Origin: Undibacterium hunanense
GTDB taxonomy: Bacteria; Pseudomonadota; Gammaproteobacteria; Burkholderiales; Burkholderiaceae_D
DNA length: 64,000 nucleotides
Assembly (NCBI RefSeq): GCF_014284335.1
Contig: NZ_JACOGF010000009.1
Span: 1-64,000, forward strand
Direction of reading: 5' to 3'
A program made the position numbers and the translations under genes. The notes beneath the pieces were generated by a model. The model was not told where the DNA came from, ran no database searches, and saw only the letters and a list, made by a program, of their open reading frames with translations. The number at the start of each line of letters is the position of its first letter. Position 1 is the first letter of the stretch. Below, in pieces: positions 1 through 7,482 of this stretch.

Positions 1-52
1 TTGTGGTGCCTGCTGTTTATTTAATATTACGTCGGCAGCAGGCAAAGTCTGA

Positions 53-394
53 TTAGCCTGCCTTGTGCCCGATCGCAATCACACCAGCGCCCAACAAGGC
101 GAGCCCAACTCCAATGTAATCTGTCATCACAGGCTTAATGCCATCGACAGCCCATAGCCAGCCAAGCGCGGTGGCGATATAAATCGCACCATAGGTAGCA
201 TACACACGGCCGCTGGCCGAGGGATGCAAGGTCAGCAGCCATACAAATACGATCAGACTGATAGCGGCTGGAAGGAGTAGCCAGGCGCTACCTTTTCCAG
301 TAATCCAAAGCAGCGGCAAATAGCAACCCAGGAGTTCTGCAATAGCCGTTGCAAAAAAAAGTCCGAAGGTTCGCCCGATATTGATCCAATCCAT
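53..394 (-). CDS. YnfA-family small membrane protein
   Basis: A 113-residue, highly hydrophobic protein with four predicted membrane segments (about residues 5-27, 31-53, 60-80, 88-108), which is the length and layout of the YnfA/UPF0060 family, relatives of small multidrug resistance exporters. It starts one base after the stop of the upstream MerR-type regulator, so the two are surely co-transcribed. In this setting an export or membrane-adaptation role in metal or cation resistance is an inference; the substrate cannot be read from the sequence. An inverted repeat (GCCTGCTG and CAGCAGGC, about 8-43) lies just downstream and may end transcription, although it lacks a clear T-tract. Confidence 0.85.
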   Translation of the reverse strand: MDWINIGRTFGLFFATAIAELLGCYLPLLWITGKGSAWLLLPAAISLIVFVWLLTLHPSASGRVYATYGAIYIATALGWLWAVDGIKPVMTDYIGVGLALLGAGVIAIGHKAG

Positions 395-395
395 C

Positions 396-899
396 TCAAC
401 CTCTCTTTACGTTGACGAAGCCGGGGCTGTCTACTGCCCCCGCCATTGCTGCACCGCCACCACATCCCTTACTAGTAGGGTTGGCAATTGACGACAAGCT
501 CTCAATAATTGTGCAATCACTGGCTGTTCCACTGCAGCAGGCAGCATTGCAGCTTTCGACGAATATCTCCAAGTTCGCCTCTAACTGACGGAACTCGGCA
601 ATCTTCGCTCGGACGGTGTTCAAGTGCTCTTGCGCCAGGTCGCGCACCTCGCTGCAGGCACGGTCTCCATTTTCAAACAAGCTGACCAGGTTGCGTACCT
701 GGTCGATGGGGAAACCAAAGTCCCGGCATCGCTTGATGAACAAAAGACGCTTGTGATCCGCATCTCCATAATACCGTCGCCCGTTTGTCGCACGGGTTGC
801 ATGCGGCAGCAAGCCTATCTCTTCGTAATACCGAATAGTCGGGACAGTGCAATGCACTTGCTTGGCTAAAGCACCAATCGATAAATTCTGAGTTTCCAT
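396..899 (-). CDS. MerR-family metal-responsive regulator
   Basis: A 167-residue MerR-type activator. An N-terminal winged helix-turn-helix (residues 6-75, with the typical [12 protein letters not shown] motif) is followed by a dimerisation helix and a C-terminal metal loop. Cysteines fall at the positions used by MerR/PbrR/CadR: one in ACSEV before the long helix, then a CNAACC cluster and a DCTII cysteine. This suggests a thiophilic divalent ion such as Hg, Pb or Cd, but the exact ion is unclear because of the extra CC. The tail beyond residue 145 is Gly/Ala-rich and contains one more Cys. The gene is divergent from the two-gene unit at 995-1649, whose promoter has the MerR architecture, and is followed by the YnfA-like gene. 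Confidence 0.88.
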   Translation of the reverse strand: METQNLSIGALAKQVHCTVPTIRYYEEIGLLPHATRATNGRRYYGDADHKRLLFIKRCRDFGFPIDQVRNLVSLFENGDRACSEVRDLAQEHLNTVRAKIAEFRQLEANLEIFVESCNAACCSGTASDCTIIESLSSIANPTSKGCGGGAAMAGAVDSPGFVNVKRG

Positions 900-919
900 T
901 ATTTTCTTTCAATAAGCGC

Positions 920-950
920 TTGATCCTCAAGTTACTTGAGCATGTACAGT
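920..950 (+). promoter_or_regulatory. MerR-type promoter and operator
   Basis: The -35 box TTGATC (920-925) and -10 box TACAGT (945-950) are separated by 19 bp, the over-long spacer typical of MerR-activated promoters. The spacer contains the dyad CTCAAG-tta-CTTGAG (926-940), resembling CadR/PbrR-type operators. It drives the gene at 995; a strong ribosome site AGGAGG precedes that ATG. Confidence 0.85.
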
Positions 951-994
951 CTTAGCAAGCACTTTTTATCAGATATACCAAACAGGAGGAAACG

Positions 995-1282
995 ATGAAG
1001 AAGTTTTTGAAAGGACTTGGATTGCTCGGTGGTACTGCTGCGGCATGTGTGGCCTGCTGTACAGTGCCGATTTTCATGGGGCCGCTGCTCACCTGGATTG
1101 GCGTAACCCTTGGGTTCGTTTTTTCACCCTGGTACTTGCTTTTGTTAGCTATCCCCGCGCTGCTGATGTTCATGAAAAAGCTGCACAATCAAACTTCACG
1201 GGCAAACCGTGCTACTGCTAATGCCTGCGGCTGCAATACGACGCCGCCAAGCACAGACAGGAATAATAATGGCGTCCAATAA
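995..1282 (+). CDS. Small two-helix cysteine protein, MerF/MerT-like
   Basis: A 95-residue protein with two predicted membrane helices (about 8-38 and 42-62). The first helix carries the thiol motif CVACC followed by a Pro, reminiscent of the paired Cys in helix 1 of the mercury transporters MerT and MerF. A CGC motif sits in the hydrophilic tail. Together with the divergent MerR regulator and its dedicated promoter, this points to transport or sensing of a thiophilic metal at the inner membrane. Similarity to MerF is by architecture only; a search would be needed to place it in a family. It overlaps the next gene by 14 bases, indicating translational coupling. Confidence 0.75.
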   Translation: MKKFLKGLGLLGGTAAACVACCTVPIFMGPLLTWIGVTLGFVFSPWYLLLLAIPALLMFMKKLHNQTSRANRATANACGCNTTPPSTDRNNNGVQ

Positions 1283-1649
1283 GCCTGCGCCCATTGCGTG
1301 CACGCTGTCGGCCATGGAGTTTAAGGGCCGTGCAGCATCGATTGCCCAGTTAACCGCGACATCATTATTGTCACATCGGATCGACGGTTGCACTGCGCAT
1401 TTGCTCTATCGCCAAGACGCAAAACAAGCAGTCGAACAGCTAGTGCAGCAGGAGCAGTCATGCTGCGGTTTCCTCAGTTTTGAGATGGGACAGTCGTCTG
1501 ATGGCATTACGCTGTCCATTACAGCACCGCCGGAAGTCCAAAGCGATGCCGAAGCGCTATTCGCACACTTGCTTCCGTCTCAGGAAACGTATGTCGATAC
1601 TGCTGGCGCCAATGAAACTCGAAGTTGTGGCTGCGTCTATCGTTGTTGA
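1269..1649 (+). CDS. Conserved CC-motif protein coupled to the MerR module
   Basis: A soluble 126-residue protein. The start at 1269 is preferred over the upstream in-frame codon because the protein-like sequence begins there and it overlaps the end of the preceding gene. A central region (about residues 35-90) carries the motif EQSCCGFLSFEM with vicinal cysteines, then alternating strands ending in ITAPPE, and a tail with CGC and a final Cys. I recognise this pattern as a recurrent unnamed family in metal-resistance loci but cannot give it a function. The vicinal cysteines suggest metal or metalloid binding in the cytoplasm, possibly delivering the ion to or from the membrane partner at 995-1282. 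Confidence 0.7.
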   Translation: MASNKPAPIACTLSAMEFKGRAASIAQLTATSLLSHRIDGCTAHLLYRQDAKQAVEQLVQQEQSCCGFLSFEMGQSSDGITLSITAPPEVQSDAEALFAHLLPSQETYVDTAGANETRSCGCVYRC

Positions 1650-1798
1650 AACTGGGCACAAGTTCTTGTTGAATCTCTCGTCGAGCCAAGTCTTTTCTGT
1701 GGTTGTGACGGTAGTGTGGTTGGTTTTACTGGTAAGAGCGTACAGCATATTAAAATGCTCAACCGCAGCTCTTCGTGCGGGTGAACTGTACATTGATG

Positions 1799-1827
1799 AG
1801 CTGGAACAGAATCTGTTCCAGCTTGTT
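1799..1827. terminator. Intrinsic terminator between convergent units
   Basis: An 11-bp perfect stem (AGCTGGAACAG, loop AAT, CTGTTCCAGCT; 1799-1823) lies between the convergent CC-motif gene and arsH. T-rich sequence follows on the plus side, and it probably ends transcription from both directions. Confidence 0.75.
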
Positions 1828-1829
1828 AC

Positions 1830-2543
1830 TCAGATAGCCCTTTGATTGACACGCTTGGACAATTCTTCCGCAGTCTCTTTACGTTCACTATACCTGTCCA
1901 CCAGATAAGGTGACACATCACGCGTCAGCAAGGTGAATTTCATCAGTTCTTCCATGACATCAACAACGCGGTCATAGTAGGCCGATGGCTTCATGCGTCC
2001 TGCATCATCAAATTCCATGAATGCTTTTGCAACGGATGACTGGTTAGGGATGGTGATCATGCGCATCCAGCGGCCCAGTATGCGCATCTGGTTAACGGCG
2101 TTAAAGGATTGCGAGCCACCAGAAACTTCCATCACCGCCAGGGTCTTGCCTTGAGTTGGTCGTACTGCACCGACCGACAAAGGTATCCAGTCTATTTGCG
2201 CCTTCATGATGCCCGTCATGGCACCGTGGCGCTCCGGCGAAGTCCAGACCATGCCTTCGGCCCACTGCGCCAGCTCACGCAGCTCTGCAACCTTGGGGTG
2301 GCTATCTGGTGCTCCGTCCGGTAGTGGCAATCCACTGGGATCAAATATCCGCACCTCGCCACCCATGGCTTCAAGCAGACGCGCTGCTTCCAGCGTCAAC
2401 AGCTTGCTGTAGGAGCGTTCACGTAATGAGCCGTACAGCAGCAGGAAACGTGGCGCGTGAGTTGATGCTTCGGCTGGCCTGAGCTTAGCTGGCTCAGGCA
2501 TATTGAACAATTCAGCATTCAGGCTGGGCAGATCAGGCAGCAT
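1830..2543 (-). CDS. arsH: ArsH NADPH-dependent FMN reductase / organoarsenical oxidase
   Basis: A 237-residue flavodoxin-like protein of the NADPH-dependent FMN reductase family. The flavin-binding motif GSLRERSYS, the [11 protein letters not shown] segment and the [11 protein letters not shown] segment are the diagnostic ArsH signatures. ArsH proteins oxidise trivalent methylated or aromatic arsenicals with NADPH and FMN, and some reduce other oxidants. The ATG at 2543 overlaps the end of arsC by 11 bases, so it is preferred over the upstream in-frame ATG that lies inside arsC. It is the last gene of the arsR-arsC-arsC-aqp-arsC-arsH operon, the same terminal position as in Sinorhizobium. 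Confidence 0.93.
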   Translation of the reverse strand: MLPDLPSLNAELFNMPEPAKLRPAEASTHAPRFLLLYGSLRERSYSKLLTLEAARLLEAMGGEVRIFDPSGLPLPDGAPDSHPKVAELRELAQWAEGMVWTSPERHGAMTGIMKAQIDWIPLSVGAVRPTQGKTLAVMEVSGGSQSFNAVNQMRILGRWMRMITIPNQSSVAKAFMEFDDAGRMKPSAYYDRVVDVMEELMKFTLLTRDVSPYLVDRYSERKETAEELSKRVNQRAI

Positions 2544-2964
2544 TGTTGACACGCTTACCCTCTGCATCAATGACTTTCTCGCCGTCTTCTTTGGTAAATT
2601 CACCCAATTGTGGCAGAGGCAGGATATCCAGTACTTCCTCCGATGGACGGCAGAGTCGTGTTCCCATTGAGGTCACGACGATAGGACGATTGATCAGGAT
2701 GGGATGTGCCATCATGAAATCAAGCAGTTCATCATCAGTCCATTTGGTGTCATCCAGATTCAACTCTTCGTAAGGCGTACCTTTTTTGCGTAATAGTGCC
2801 CGTACTGGCGTACCCATGGCGGCGATCAGTTCCACCAGCTTGTCTCGGCTGGGTGGATTGATCAGGTATTCAATGACTTCTGGCTCTGCACCGGTATTGC
2901 GTATCAGCGCCAGGGTATTGCGCGACGTGCCGCACTTGGGATTGTGGTAAATGGTAATGGTCAT
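2533..2964 (-). CDS. arsC: Arsenate reductase, glutaredoxin-dependent ArsC type
   Basis: A 143-residue ArsC of the thioredoxin-fold family, like plasmid R773 ArsC. The catalytic cysteine lies in [11 protein letters not shown] (Cys11), and the arsenate-binding arginines appear in the [16 protein letters not shown] segment. It reduces As(V) to As(III) with glutathione and glutaredoxin. The ATG at 2964 is chosen because the family begins [11 protein letters not shown]; the longer in-frame extension would run into the aquaporin gene. It lies 19 bases after the aquaporin stop and overlaps arsH. It is mechanistically unrelated to the two low-molecular-weight phosphatase-type reductases upstream, so the operon carries two chemistries for the same step. 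Confidence 0.93.
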   Translation of the reverse strand: MTITIYHNPKCGTSRNTLALIRNTGAEPEVIEYLINPPSRDKLVELIAAMGTPVRALLRKKGTPYEELNLDDTKWTDDELLDFMMAHPILINRPIVVTSMGTRLCRPSEEVLDILPLPQLGEFTKEDGEKVIDAEGKRVNNAA

Positions 2965-2983
2965 AGGTGTCTGTCCGAAATGA

Positions 2984-3694
2984 TTATTTGCCTGCAAAAT
3001 CGCCAGGGGCAACCGTACCGGCTACTGTGGCATCTTTGGGTGGTGCCGGGTAAAGCCAGCAAAATACCAGCGTTGCCGCAGCCGCACCCAGCAATTGGGC
3101 AATGATGAAACCTGGCGCATCTGCCGGACGAATTCCAGCAAAGGTATTGGTTGCAGCCCTGGCCAGCGTCACTGCCGGATTGGCAAAAGAGGTCGAAGAA
3201 GTGAACCAGTACGCGGCGGTGATATAAGCAGCCACCGCAAATGGTGTTACTGCCGGACGGCTACGCGAGCAGCCTATGATCACGGCGATCAGGCCGAAGG
3301 TCGCGACAAACTCACTCCACCATTGCGCCATGCCAGTACGCACATGCTCAGATGCAAAGAACAGCGGGTTTTCAAACATGCCATGCGCAGCAGCGACACC
3401 GGCAAAGGCACCCAGTACTTGCACCAGGATATAAGGCAGCACCTCTTTGCCGGGCATATTCTTCTGGAATGCTTCAGATAGCGTCACTACGGGATTGAAG
3501 TGCGCTCCCGATATCGTGCCAAACATCAAGATCAGGGCGATCAGGCCAGCACCCGTGGCAATCGCATTCGCCAACAAGGCGATAGCGACATTGCCGCCCG
3601 CCAAGCGTTCAGCCATGATGCCAGAACCCACCACCACGGCCAGCAGCATGGCCGTGCCCAGACCTTCAGAAACCAAGCGTCGTGCCATGCTCAT
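2984..3694 (-). CDS. Aquaglyceroporin of the ars operon, AqpS-like
   Basis: A 236-residue major intrinsic protein with six membrane helices. The two half-helix signature motifs are visible: AHFNPVVT (an NPV variant, about residue 66) and FANPAVT (about residue 170). In Sinorhizobium meliloti the ars-operon aquaporin AqpS lets arsenite flow out down its gradient after ArsC reduction, replacing an Acr3/ArsB pump. The same arrangement is present here, with no pump gene in the operon. The ATG overlaps the stop of the preceding reductase in an ATGA. The NPV variant in the first loop is seen in other ars-associated members. The assignment to the family is certain and the arsenite role is inferred from context. 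Confidence 0.88.
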   Translation of the reverse strand: MSMARRLVSEGLGTAMLLAVVVGSGIMAERLAGGNVAIALLANAIATGAGLIALILMFGTISGAHFNPVVTLSEAFQKNMPGKEVLPYILVQVLGAFAGVAAAHGMFENPLFFASEHVRTGMAQWWSEFVATFGLIAVIIGCSRSRPAVTPFAVAAYITAAYWFTSSTSFANPAVTLARAATNTFAGIRPADAPGFIIAQLLGAAAATLVFCWLYPAPPKDATVAGTVAPGDFAGK

Positions 3695-4191
3695 ACTTTG
3701 GTCGCCCCTATCTGGTCGAGTTCTCTTTGCAAGGCGAGCTTTTCCAGTTTATTGATAGGCAGGCTCAAGAAAATATCCAGCCTGGTTTTGATTTCACGGC
3801 AGATGCGGGCAAAGGTATGACGAACTTCCTCTTCTGAACCCTTTGCTTCAGCCGGGTCTTGAAAGCCCCAGTGTGCTGTCATAGGCTGACCTGGCCAGAA
3901 AGGACAAACTTCACCCGCCGCCTTGTCACACACCGTAATCACAAAATCCATGTGCGGTGCCTCTGCTGAAGCAAACTCATCCCAGCTCTTGCTCCGCAAA
4001 CCGGATGCACCAAAACCAAAGTGCGCAATCTGCTCGATTGCCATCGGGTTGACAACACCACCTGGGTGGCTGCCAGCGCTATAGGCTTTGAACCGGCCTT
4101 TGCCCATGGCATTTAGCATGGCTTCCGCCATGATGCTGCGGGCAGAATTGCCAGTACATAAAAACAAGACGGTATAGATTTTTTCGCTCAT
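3691..4191 (-). CDS. Arsenate reductase of the low-molecular-weight phosphatase type (second copy)
   Basis: A 166-residue protein of the LMW tyrosine phosphatase fold. The phosphate-binding P-loop LCTGNSARS sits at residues 11-19, and TVCDKAAGEVCPFWPG carries the two further cysteines that relay the disulfide to thioredoxin in this ArsC class. The general-acid region HWGFQDPAEA is also present. It catalyses As(V) to As(III) reduction in the cytoplasm. It lies downstream of a homologous gene (4245-4727), sharing overall layout but differing in many residues, so this is either an old duplication or two acquisitions. Confidence 0.87.
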   Translation of the reverse strand: MSEKIYTVLFLCTGNSARSIMAEAMLNAMGKGRFKAYSAGSHPGGVVNPMAIEQIAHFGFGASGLRSKSWDEFASAEAPHMDFVITVCDKAAGEVCPFWPGQPMTAHWGFQDPAEAKGSEEEVRHTFARICREIKTRLDIFLSLPINKLEKLALQRELDQIGATKV

Positions 4192-4244
4192 GGAGTTCTC
4201 CTGATGGCTGGGTACGACTGGAATGAAGGTGAGTAAAGGCAGTT

Positions 4245-4727
4245 TTATGCAGGGATCAGGCCGCCAATACGGTCAAGCTCTTCCTTGAACTTTTGCTTGT
4301 CTTGCGCCAGTGTTTCCAGTGGCAACGCCAGGAATGCCTCGATACGGGCACGCAAGATACGGTAAGCAGTCATGAAAGCAGCATCGATTTCTTCGTCAGT
4401 GCCTGTCGCATGTGCCGGGTCTTCCACACCCCAATGTGTGCGCAAGACTGGTCCCAGATAAGCTGGGCAGGTTTCACCCGCAGCGCTGGCACAGACGGTA
4501 ATGACGATGTCCGGTGTCGCAGGCAGGTTGTCCCAGGACTTGCTGACATAGCCTTCTATCGAGATGCCTTCACGTGCCAGCAGCGCCAGCGAACGCGGAT
4601 GAACCTGACCGGTCGGCTTGCTGCCTGCACTCATGGCTTTCCAGCCAGCCGGTGCCAGATGGTTGAAAGTGGCTTCACCAAGGATAGAGCGGCAAGAATT
4701 GCCAGTGCACAGAAATAAAACGTTCAT
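4245..4727 (-). CDS. Arsenate reductase of the low-molecular-weight phosphatase type (first copy)
   Basis: A 160-residue LMW phosphatase-fold protein with P-loop LCTGNSCRS (residues 6-14). The redox cysteines are in TVCASAAGETCPAYLG, and HWGVEDPAHA corresponds to the general-acid loop. The extra Cys inside the P-loop is common in the ars-operon subgroup. It is the first structural gene after arsR and is separated by 53 bases from the second copy. Because the fold is shared with true tyrosine phosphatases, arsenate reductase is assigned by the redox cysteines and the operon. Confidence 0.87.
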   Translation of the reverse strand: MNVLFLCTGNSCRSILGEATFNHLAPAGWKAMSAGSKPTGQVHPRSLALLAREGISIEGYVSKSWDNLPATPDIVITVCASAAGETCPAYLGPVLRTHWGVEDPAHATGTDEEIDAAFMTAYRILRARIEAFLALPLETLAQDKQKFKEELDRIGGLIPA

Positions 4728-4768
4728 AAGTCGTCTAGAGATAAGTGAGAGGGATAACTACTGGTGTT

Positions 4769-5101
4769 TTATGCTTCAGTAGTGGCGCATTGCTGCGCCT
4801 GTATTGGTGTGCAGGGATTGCCGCCACAGCAGTTTTCTGTCAAAAAGCCCAACATCTGGTTCATCGTAGTGATGTTCGCTGAGTAAATAACGAAGCGCCC
4901 AGCCTGGCGCGATTCCACCAGGTCAGCATGGGACAGCTCTTTCAGATGGAAAGACAGGGAAGATGGCGGTATGCCTAGCTGCTCGCTGATCTTTGTTGCC
5001 GCCATGCCTTCCGGGCCTACCTGCACCAGCAAACGGAACACGGCCAGACGGGATTCCTGCGCCAGTGCTGCCAATGCCAATAAGACTTTTTTAGTTTCCA
5101 T
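4769..5101 (-). CDS. arsR: ArsR-family arsenic repressor (operon 1)
   Basis: A 110-residue ArsR/SmtB winged-helix repressor. The recognition helix region is in ISEQLGIPPSSLSFHLKEL (about residues 38-56) and the wing follows. The classical ELCVCDL arsenic site is absent; instead a C-terminal cluster NCCGGNPC plus a later Cys (QQCA) probably binds As(III), as in other C-terminally sensing ArsR proteins. It heads the arsenic operon and sits directly downstream of its own promoter and dyad operator. Related operator sequences upstream of the PilJ-like gene and arsD suggest it also controls those units. Confidence 0.92.
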   Translation of the reverse strand: METKKVLLALAALAQESRLAVFRLLVQVGPEGMAATKISEQLGIPPSSLSFHLKELSHADLVESRQAGRFVIYSANITTMNQMLGFLTENCCGGNPCTPIQAQQCATTEA

Positions 5102-5134
5102 GATCTGCGTATCAAAAGGTTGAGTCGCTTAGAC

Positions 5135-5168
5135 TATATTTCTATATTAATGGAAATATAGAATTCAA
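5135..5168 (-). promoter_or_regulatory. arsR promoter with ArsR operator
   Basis: On the minus strand, -35 TTGAAT (5168-5163) and -10 TATAGA (5146-5141) are 16 bp apart. A perfect inverted repeat, TATATTTC at 5135-5142 and GAAATATA at 5153-5160 with a 10-bp spacer, covers the -10 region and most of the spacer, so bound ArsR would block polymerase. The TTC-N10-GAA core recurs at 7310-7331 and 7483-7505. Confidence 0.8.
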
Positions 5169-5197
5169 GTAAAGCGAAATCACGCAATCGCCAGAAA

Positions 5198-5311
5198 TTA
5201 TCGATATAGCCAATCTGAGCTAAACACCAGGGCGATCAGGATTGCCGATGCGACCCAGACCCAGCGGGCTATTTTGATAACAGTACGTTTTCTGAGATAA
5301 ATGACGTTCAT
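5198..5311 (-). CDS. Predicted 37-residue membrane peptide
   Basis: A short reading frame with ATG at 5311 preceded by a good ribosome site (GGAGAG, 6 bases upstream) and ending with TAA at 5198. The peptide has a basic N-terminus (LRKR) and one strongly hydrophobic segment (about residues 11-31, Trp/Val/Ala/Leu-rich), i.e. a single-pass membrane peptide. It lies 32 bases downstream of the pstS-like gene on the same strand and upstream of the arsR promoter, so it is probably the last gene of the PilJ-like/pstS unit. No family is recognised. The evidence is the ribosome site, spacing and hydrophobic character only. Confidence 0.5.
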   Translation of the reverse strand: MNVIYLRKRTVIKIARWVWVASAILIALVFSSDWLYR

Positions 5312-5343
5312 GGTTGCTCTCCAGGCAATATCTTGATATTTGA

Positions 5344-6351
5344 TTATTCCTTGGGGTCACGGCGTAACAGGTCGGCGATCTTGACACCGATTTCTGGTTC
5401 TCCACCAAAAGCGGTGCCTGTCTTCTTGCTGTTAAAGTTCAGCATGGCATGCTTGTAGTCTTTGTCAGTCAGCGGGATGTACTTTGCTTCCTTGACAGAC
5501 TTCTGTGCATTAGCCAGATAGAAATCAACAAATCCTTTTACTTCAGGACGTTCTGCTGCTTTGGCACTGACGTAAATGAAGATAGGACGAGACAGCGGTT
5601 GATAGCTACCATCAACCACAGACTGTACCGATGGTGCTACCGCAGGCTTGCCAGCTTGATGGACGATGGGGACAAGTTTGAGTTTCTTGCTGTTTTCGAC
5701 ATAGTAGGCGTAGCCGAAGTAACCGATGGAATTGGGGTCACGTGCAACACCTTGCACCACGACGTTGTCATCTTCCGAAGCGACATAGTCAGTCCGACTG
5801 GATTTTGTTTTGCCAACGATGGCATCAGTAAAGTAATCGAAAGTTCCGGAGTCGGCACCGGCACCAAACAGCTTGATTGGCGTATCCGGCCAGGCAGGAT
5901 TGATTTGCTTCCAGCGCATGATCGTGCCCTGGGCTGCTGGCTCCCACATCTTTTTAAGTTCTTCCACAGTGATTTTGCTGAGGAATTTGTTTTTGGGATT
6001 CACCACGACGGTCAGAGCATCAAAGGCAATCGGCAGCTCCATATACTTGATGCCGTTCTTGGCGCATTCTTCCATTTCTTTCTTGAGGATAGGCCGGGAT
6101 GCATCAGAGATATCTGTCTCACCTTTGCAGAACTTCTTGAAACCACCACCAGTGCCAGCAATACCGATGGTGACTTTGACAGCGCCACCCTTGCTGGCCT
6201 GATAGTCGTCGGCAACGGCTTCTGTGATCGGGAAAACCGTACTGGAGCCATCAATCTTAATAAAGGTCTGGGCGCTGGCTGGCATTGCGACGCCAGTGGT
6301 CAGCGTCAGGATGACAAGAGAAGTCAGATAATCGAAACGGAAGTTTTTCAT
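5344..6351 (-). CDS. PstS-like phosphate (arsenate?) binding protein
   Basis: A 335-residue periplasmic solute-binding protein of the PstS class, with a signal peptide at residues 1-27 (cleavage after ASA). The phosphate-binding motifs are present: IDGSSTVFPIT near the mature N-terminus, GIAGTGGGFKKFC, SDASRP and GADSGTFDYF. It has a strong ribosome site (AAGGAA). Family members deliver phosphate to the PstCAB transporter, but no pstC, pstA or pstB is nearby. Lone PstS paralogues in arsenic islands have been proposed to bind phosphate or arsenate selectively for uptake or signalling. Its place between a PilJ-type sensor domain and the ars operon supports a link to oxyanion sensing, which is inference. 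Confidence 0.88.
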   Translation of the reverse strand: MKNFRFDYLTSLVILTLTTGVAMPASAQTFIKIDGSSTVFPITEAVADDYQASKGGAVKVTIGIAGTGGGFKKFCKGETDISDASRPILKKEMEECAKNGIKYMELPIAFDALTVVVNPKNKFLSKITVEELKKMWEPAAQGTIMRWKQINPAWPDTPIKLFGAGADSGTFDYFTDAIVGKTKSSRTDYVASEDDNVVVQGVARDPNSIGYFGYAYYVENSKKLKLVPIVHQAGKPAVAPSVQSVVDGSYQPLSRPIFIYVSAKAAERPEVKGFVDFYLANAQKSVKEAKYIPLTDKDYKHAMLNFNSKKTGTAFGGEPEIGVKIADLLRRDPKE

Positions 6352-6423
6352 GAAATTTCCTTGGTTTGCATGTGTGAGTGTGTCAGTGGGTGTGATGGCT
6401 GAGCATGCCCAGCCAGCGTTGCG

Positions 6424-7257
6424 TCAGTATTGCCAGCGTGCGGTATTCATTTTGTCTATGGGCATGGAATAGCTCAGATGCACCAGCTCGATCATCTGCT
6501 CAGCGATACGGTCGCTGGTCGTTGCGATGCTGCGCAAGTCATTGGCGCTATTTGTCATGGAAGCCAGGGCTGATTCATAGAACAGCCATTGGCCGCGAGC
6601 GACCTCGACCCGGGCTTTGAGTTGCTTGTCGGATTCTGCTTCTGCGGTCAGCAAGTCCAGGCCATTCTTGAATTCGATCCGCGACTGGTTCAAGTCCACC
6701 TGCAAGCCTTGTTTGGATGCCATGGACTTGTCCAGCGACCTGAGCAGGATGATTTTTGCCATGCGCTGTGCCAGCGATGCCTGCCGGAGTGCCAACGCGG
6801 CCAGACGTGAGCTGCTTTCACTGGCATCTACTTCCAGAGAGAAGGACAGGAAATTCAGCTTGTTCAGCAAATCCTCATTCACGTCATACATCACACCGGC
6901 ATTGGCCGCAGTTAGCTTGGGCAGACCATCGATCTGGTCTGTCAGCGCAAAATTTGCCCTCGTCAATGCTTTGCTGGTCTTGGCTGACTTGTCGCTGAGT
7001 CCACTCAGTTCCTGGCGCATGCGGGCAATGGATGCAATCGACCTGTCCAGTTCTTTGCGTGCTTGGTCACCCAGGATGCCCAAGGCAATCTGCAAGCTGA
7101 GCTTGTAGCTACGCTCAGACTCAATGCGGCAGATACCCGCAGTCAACAAGCCACCGCCGTTGGCAGGGACTGGCGGCTTGGAAAAGGCGGCGCGGGAATC
7201 GATGCACATCATCAAGGAAATGACGGCAACGAACTTTCTATTAAAAATGGGATGCAT
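6424..7257 (-). CDS. Stand-alone PilJ/NarX-type periplasmic sensor domain protein
   Basis: About 277 residues from the ATG at 7257 (a TTG four codons upstream is also possible). A signal-like N-terminal segment is followed by two helical repeats resembling the type IV pili methyl-accepting chemotaxis transducer N-terminal (PilJ) domain, e.g. the stretch RLAALALRQASLAQRMAKI, which matches the hallmark R-x-L-x-Q-R-M-A-K helix. There is no HAMP, kinase or methyl-accepting domain, so it is not a complete receptor. It is followed by the pstS-like gene and preceded by an ArsR-type operator, so it probably cooperates with the binding protein in the periplasm. The function is unknown. Confidence 0.75.
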   Translation of the reverse strand: MHPIFNRKFVAVISLMMCIDSRAAFSKPPVPANGGGLLTAGICRIESERSYKLSLQIALGILGDQARKELDRSIASIARMRQELSGLSDKSAKTSKALTRANFALTDQIDGLPKLTAANAGVMYDVNEDLLNKLNFLSFSLEVDASESSSRLAALALRQASLAQRMAKIILLRSLDKSMASKQGLQVDLNQSRIEFKNGLDLLTAEAESDKQLKARVEVARGQWLFYESALASMTNSANDLRSIATTSDRIAEQMIELVHLSYSMPIDKMNTARWQY

Positions 7258-7309
7258 GGCTATGCTCAATCAATTTATATCGTGAATAAAATATGCTTTT
7301 ACATTACTG

Positions 7310-7331
7310 CAATTCTATAAATATGGAATTG
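7310..7331 (-). promoter_or_regulatory. Candidate ArsR operator upstream of the PilJ-like/pstS unit
   Basis: A perfect inverted repeat CAATTC-N10-GAATTG. The 10-bp spacer (TATAAATATG) closely resembles that of the arsR operator (TATATTAATG), and a TATAGA -10-like box on the minus strand lies inside it. It sits about 55 bases upstream of the PilJ-like start. Confidence 0.65.
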
Positions 7332-7440
7332 ATTGTAAGGCTTGAGCATGACAGCCTTGTTACACCAATGTTGCTGCTTGAGCTTTAGGGGGCTTCCCAG
7401 CAATTGCATGTTGCTCTGCAAGAATGAGAACAGCATAAAT

Positions 7441-7454
7441 TTGATCACGATCAA
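7441..7454 (+). promoter_or_regulatory. FNR/ANR-type box upstream of arsD
   Basis: TTGAT-CACG-ATCAA is a perfect match to the FNR/CRP-family consensus TTGAT-N4-ATCAA. Its centre lies roughly 40-47 bases before the start point expected from the TATAAT box at 7483-7488, close to a class II activator position. Oxygen-responsive control of arsD is inferred. Confidence 0.6.
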
Positions 7455-7482
7455 GCTTACGCACATCCTGTAAATTTGCTTT

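Noticed and set aside
5220-5408. A 62-residue minus-strand frame overlapping the pstS-like end.
   Set aside because: It overlaps pstS and has no ribosome site; the 37-residue frame at 5198-5311 is the better candidate.
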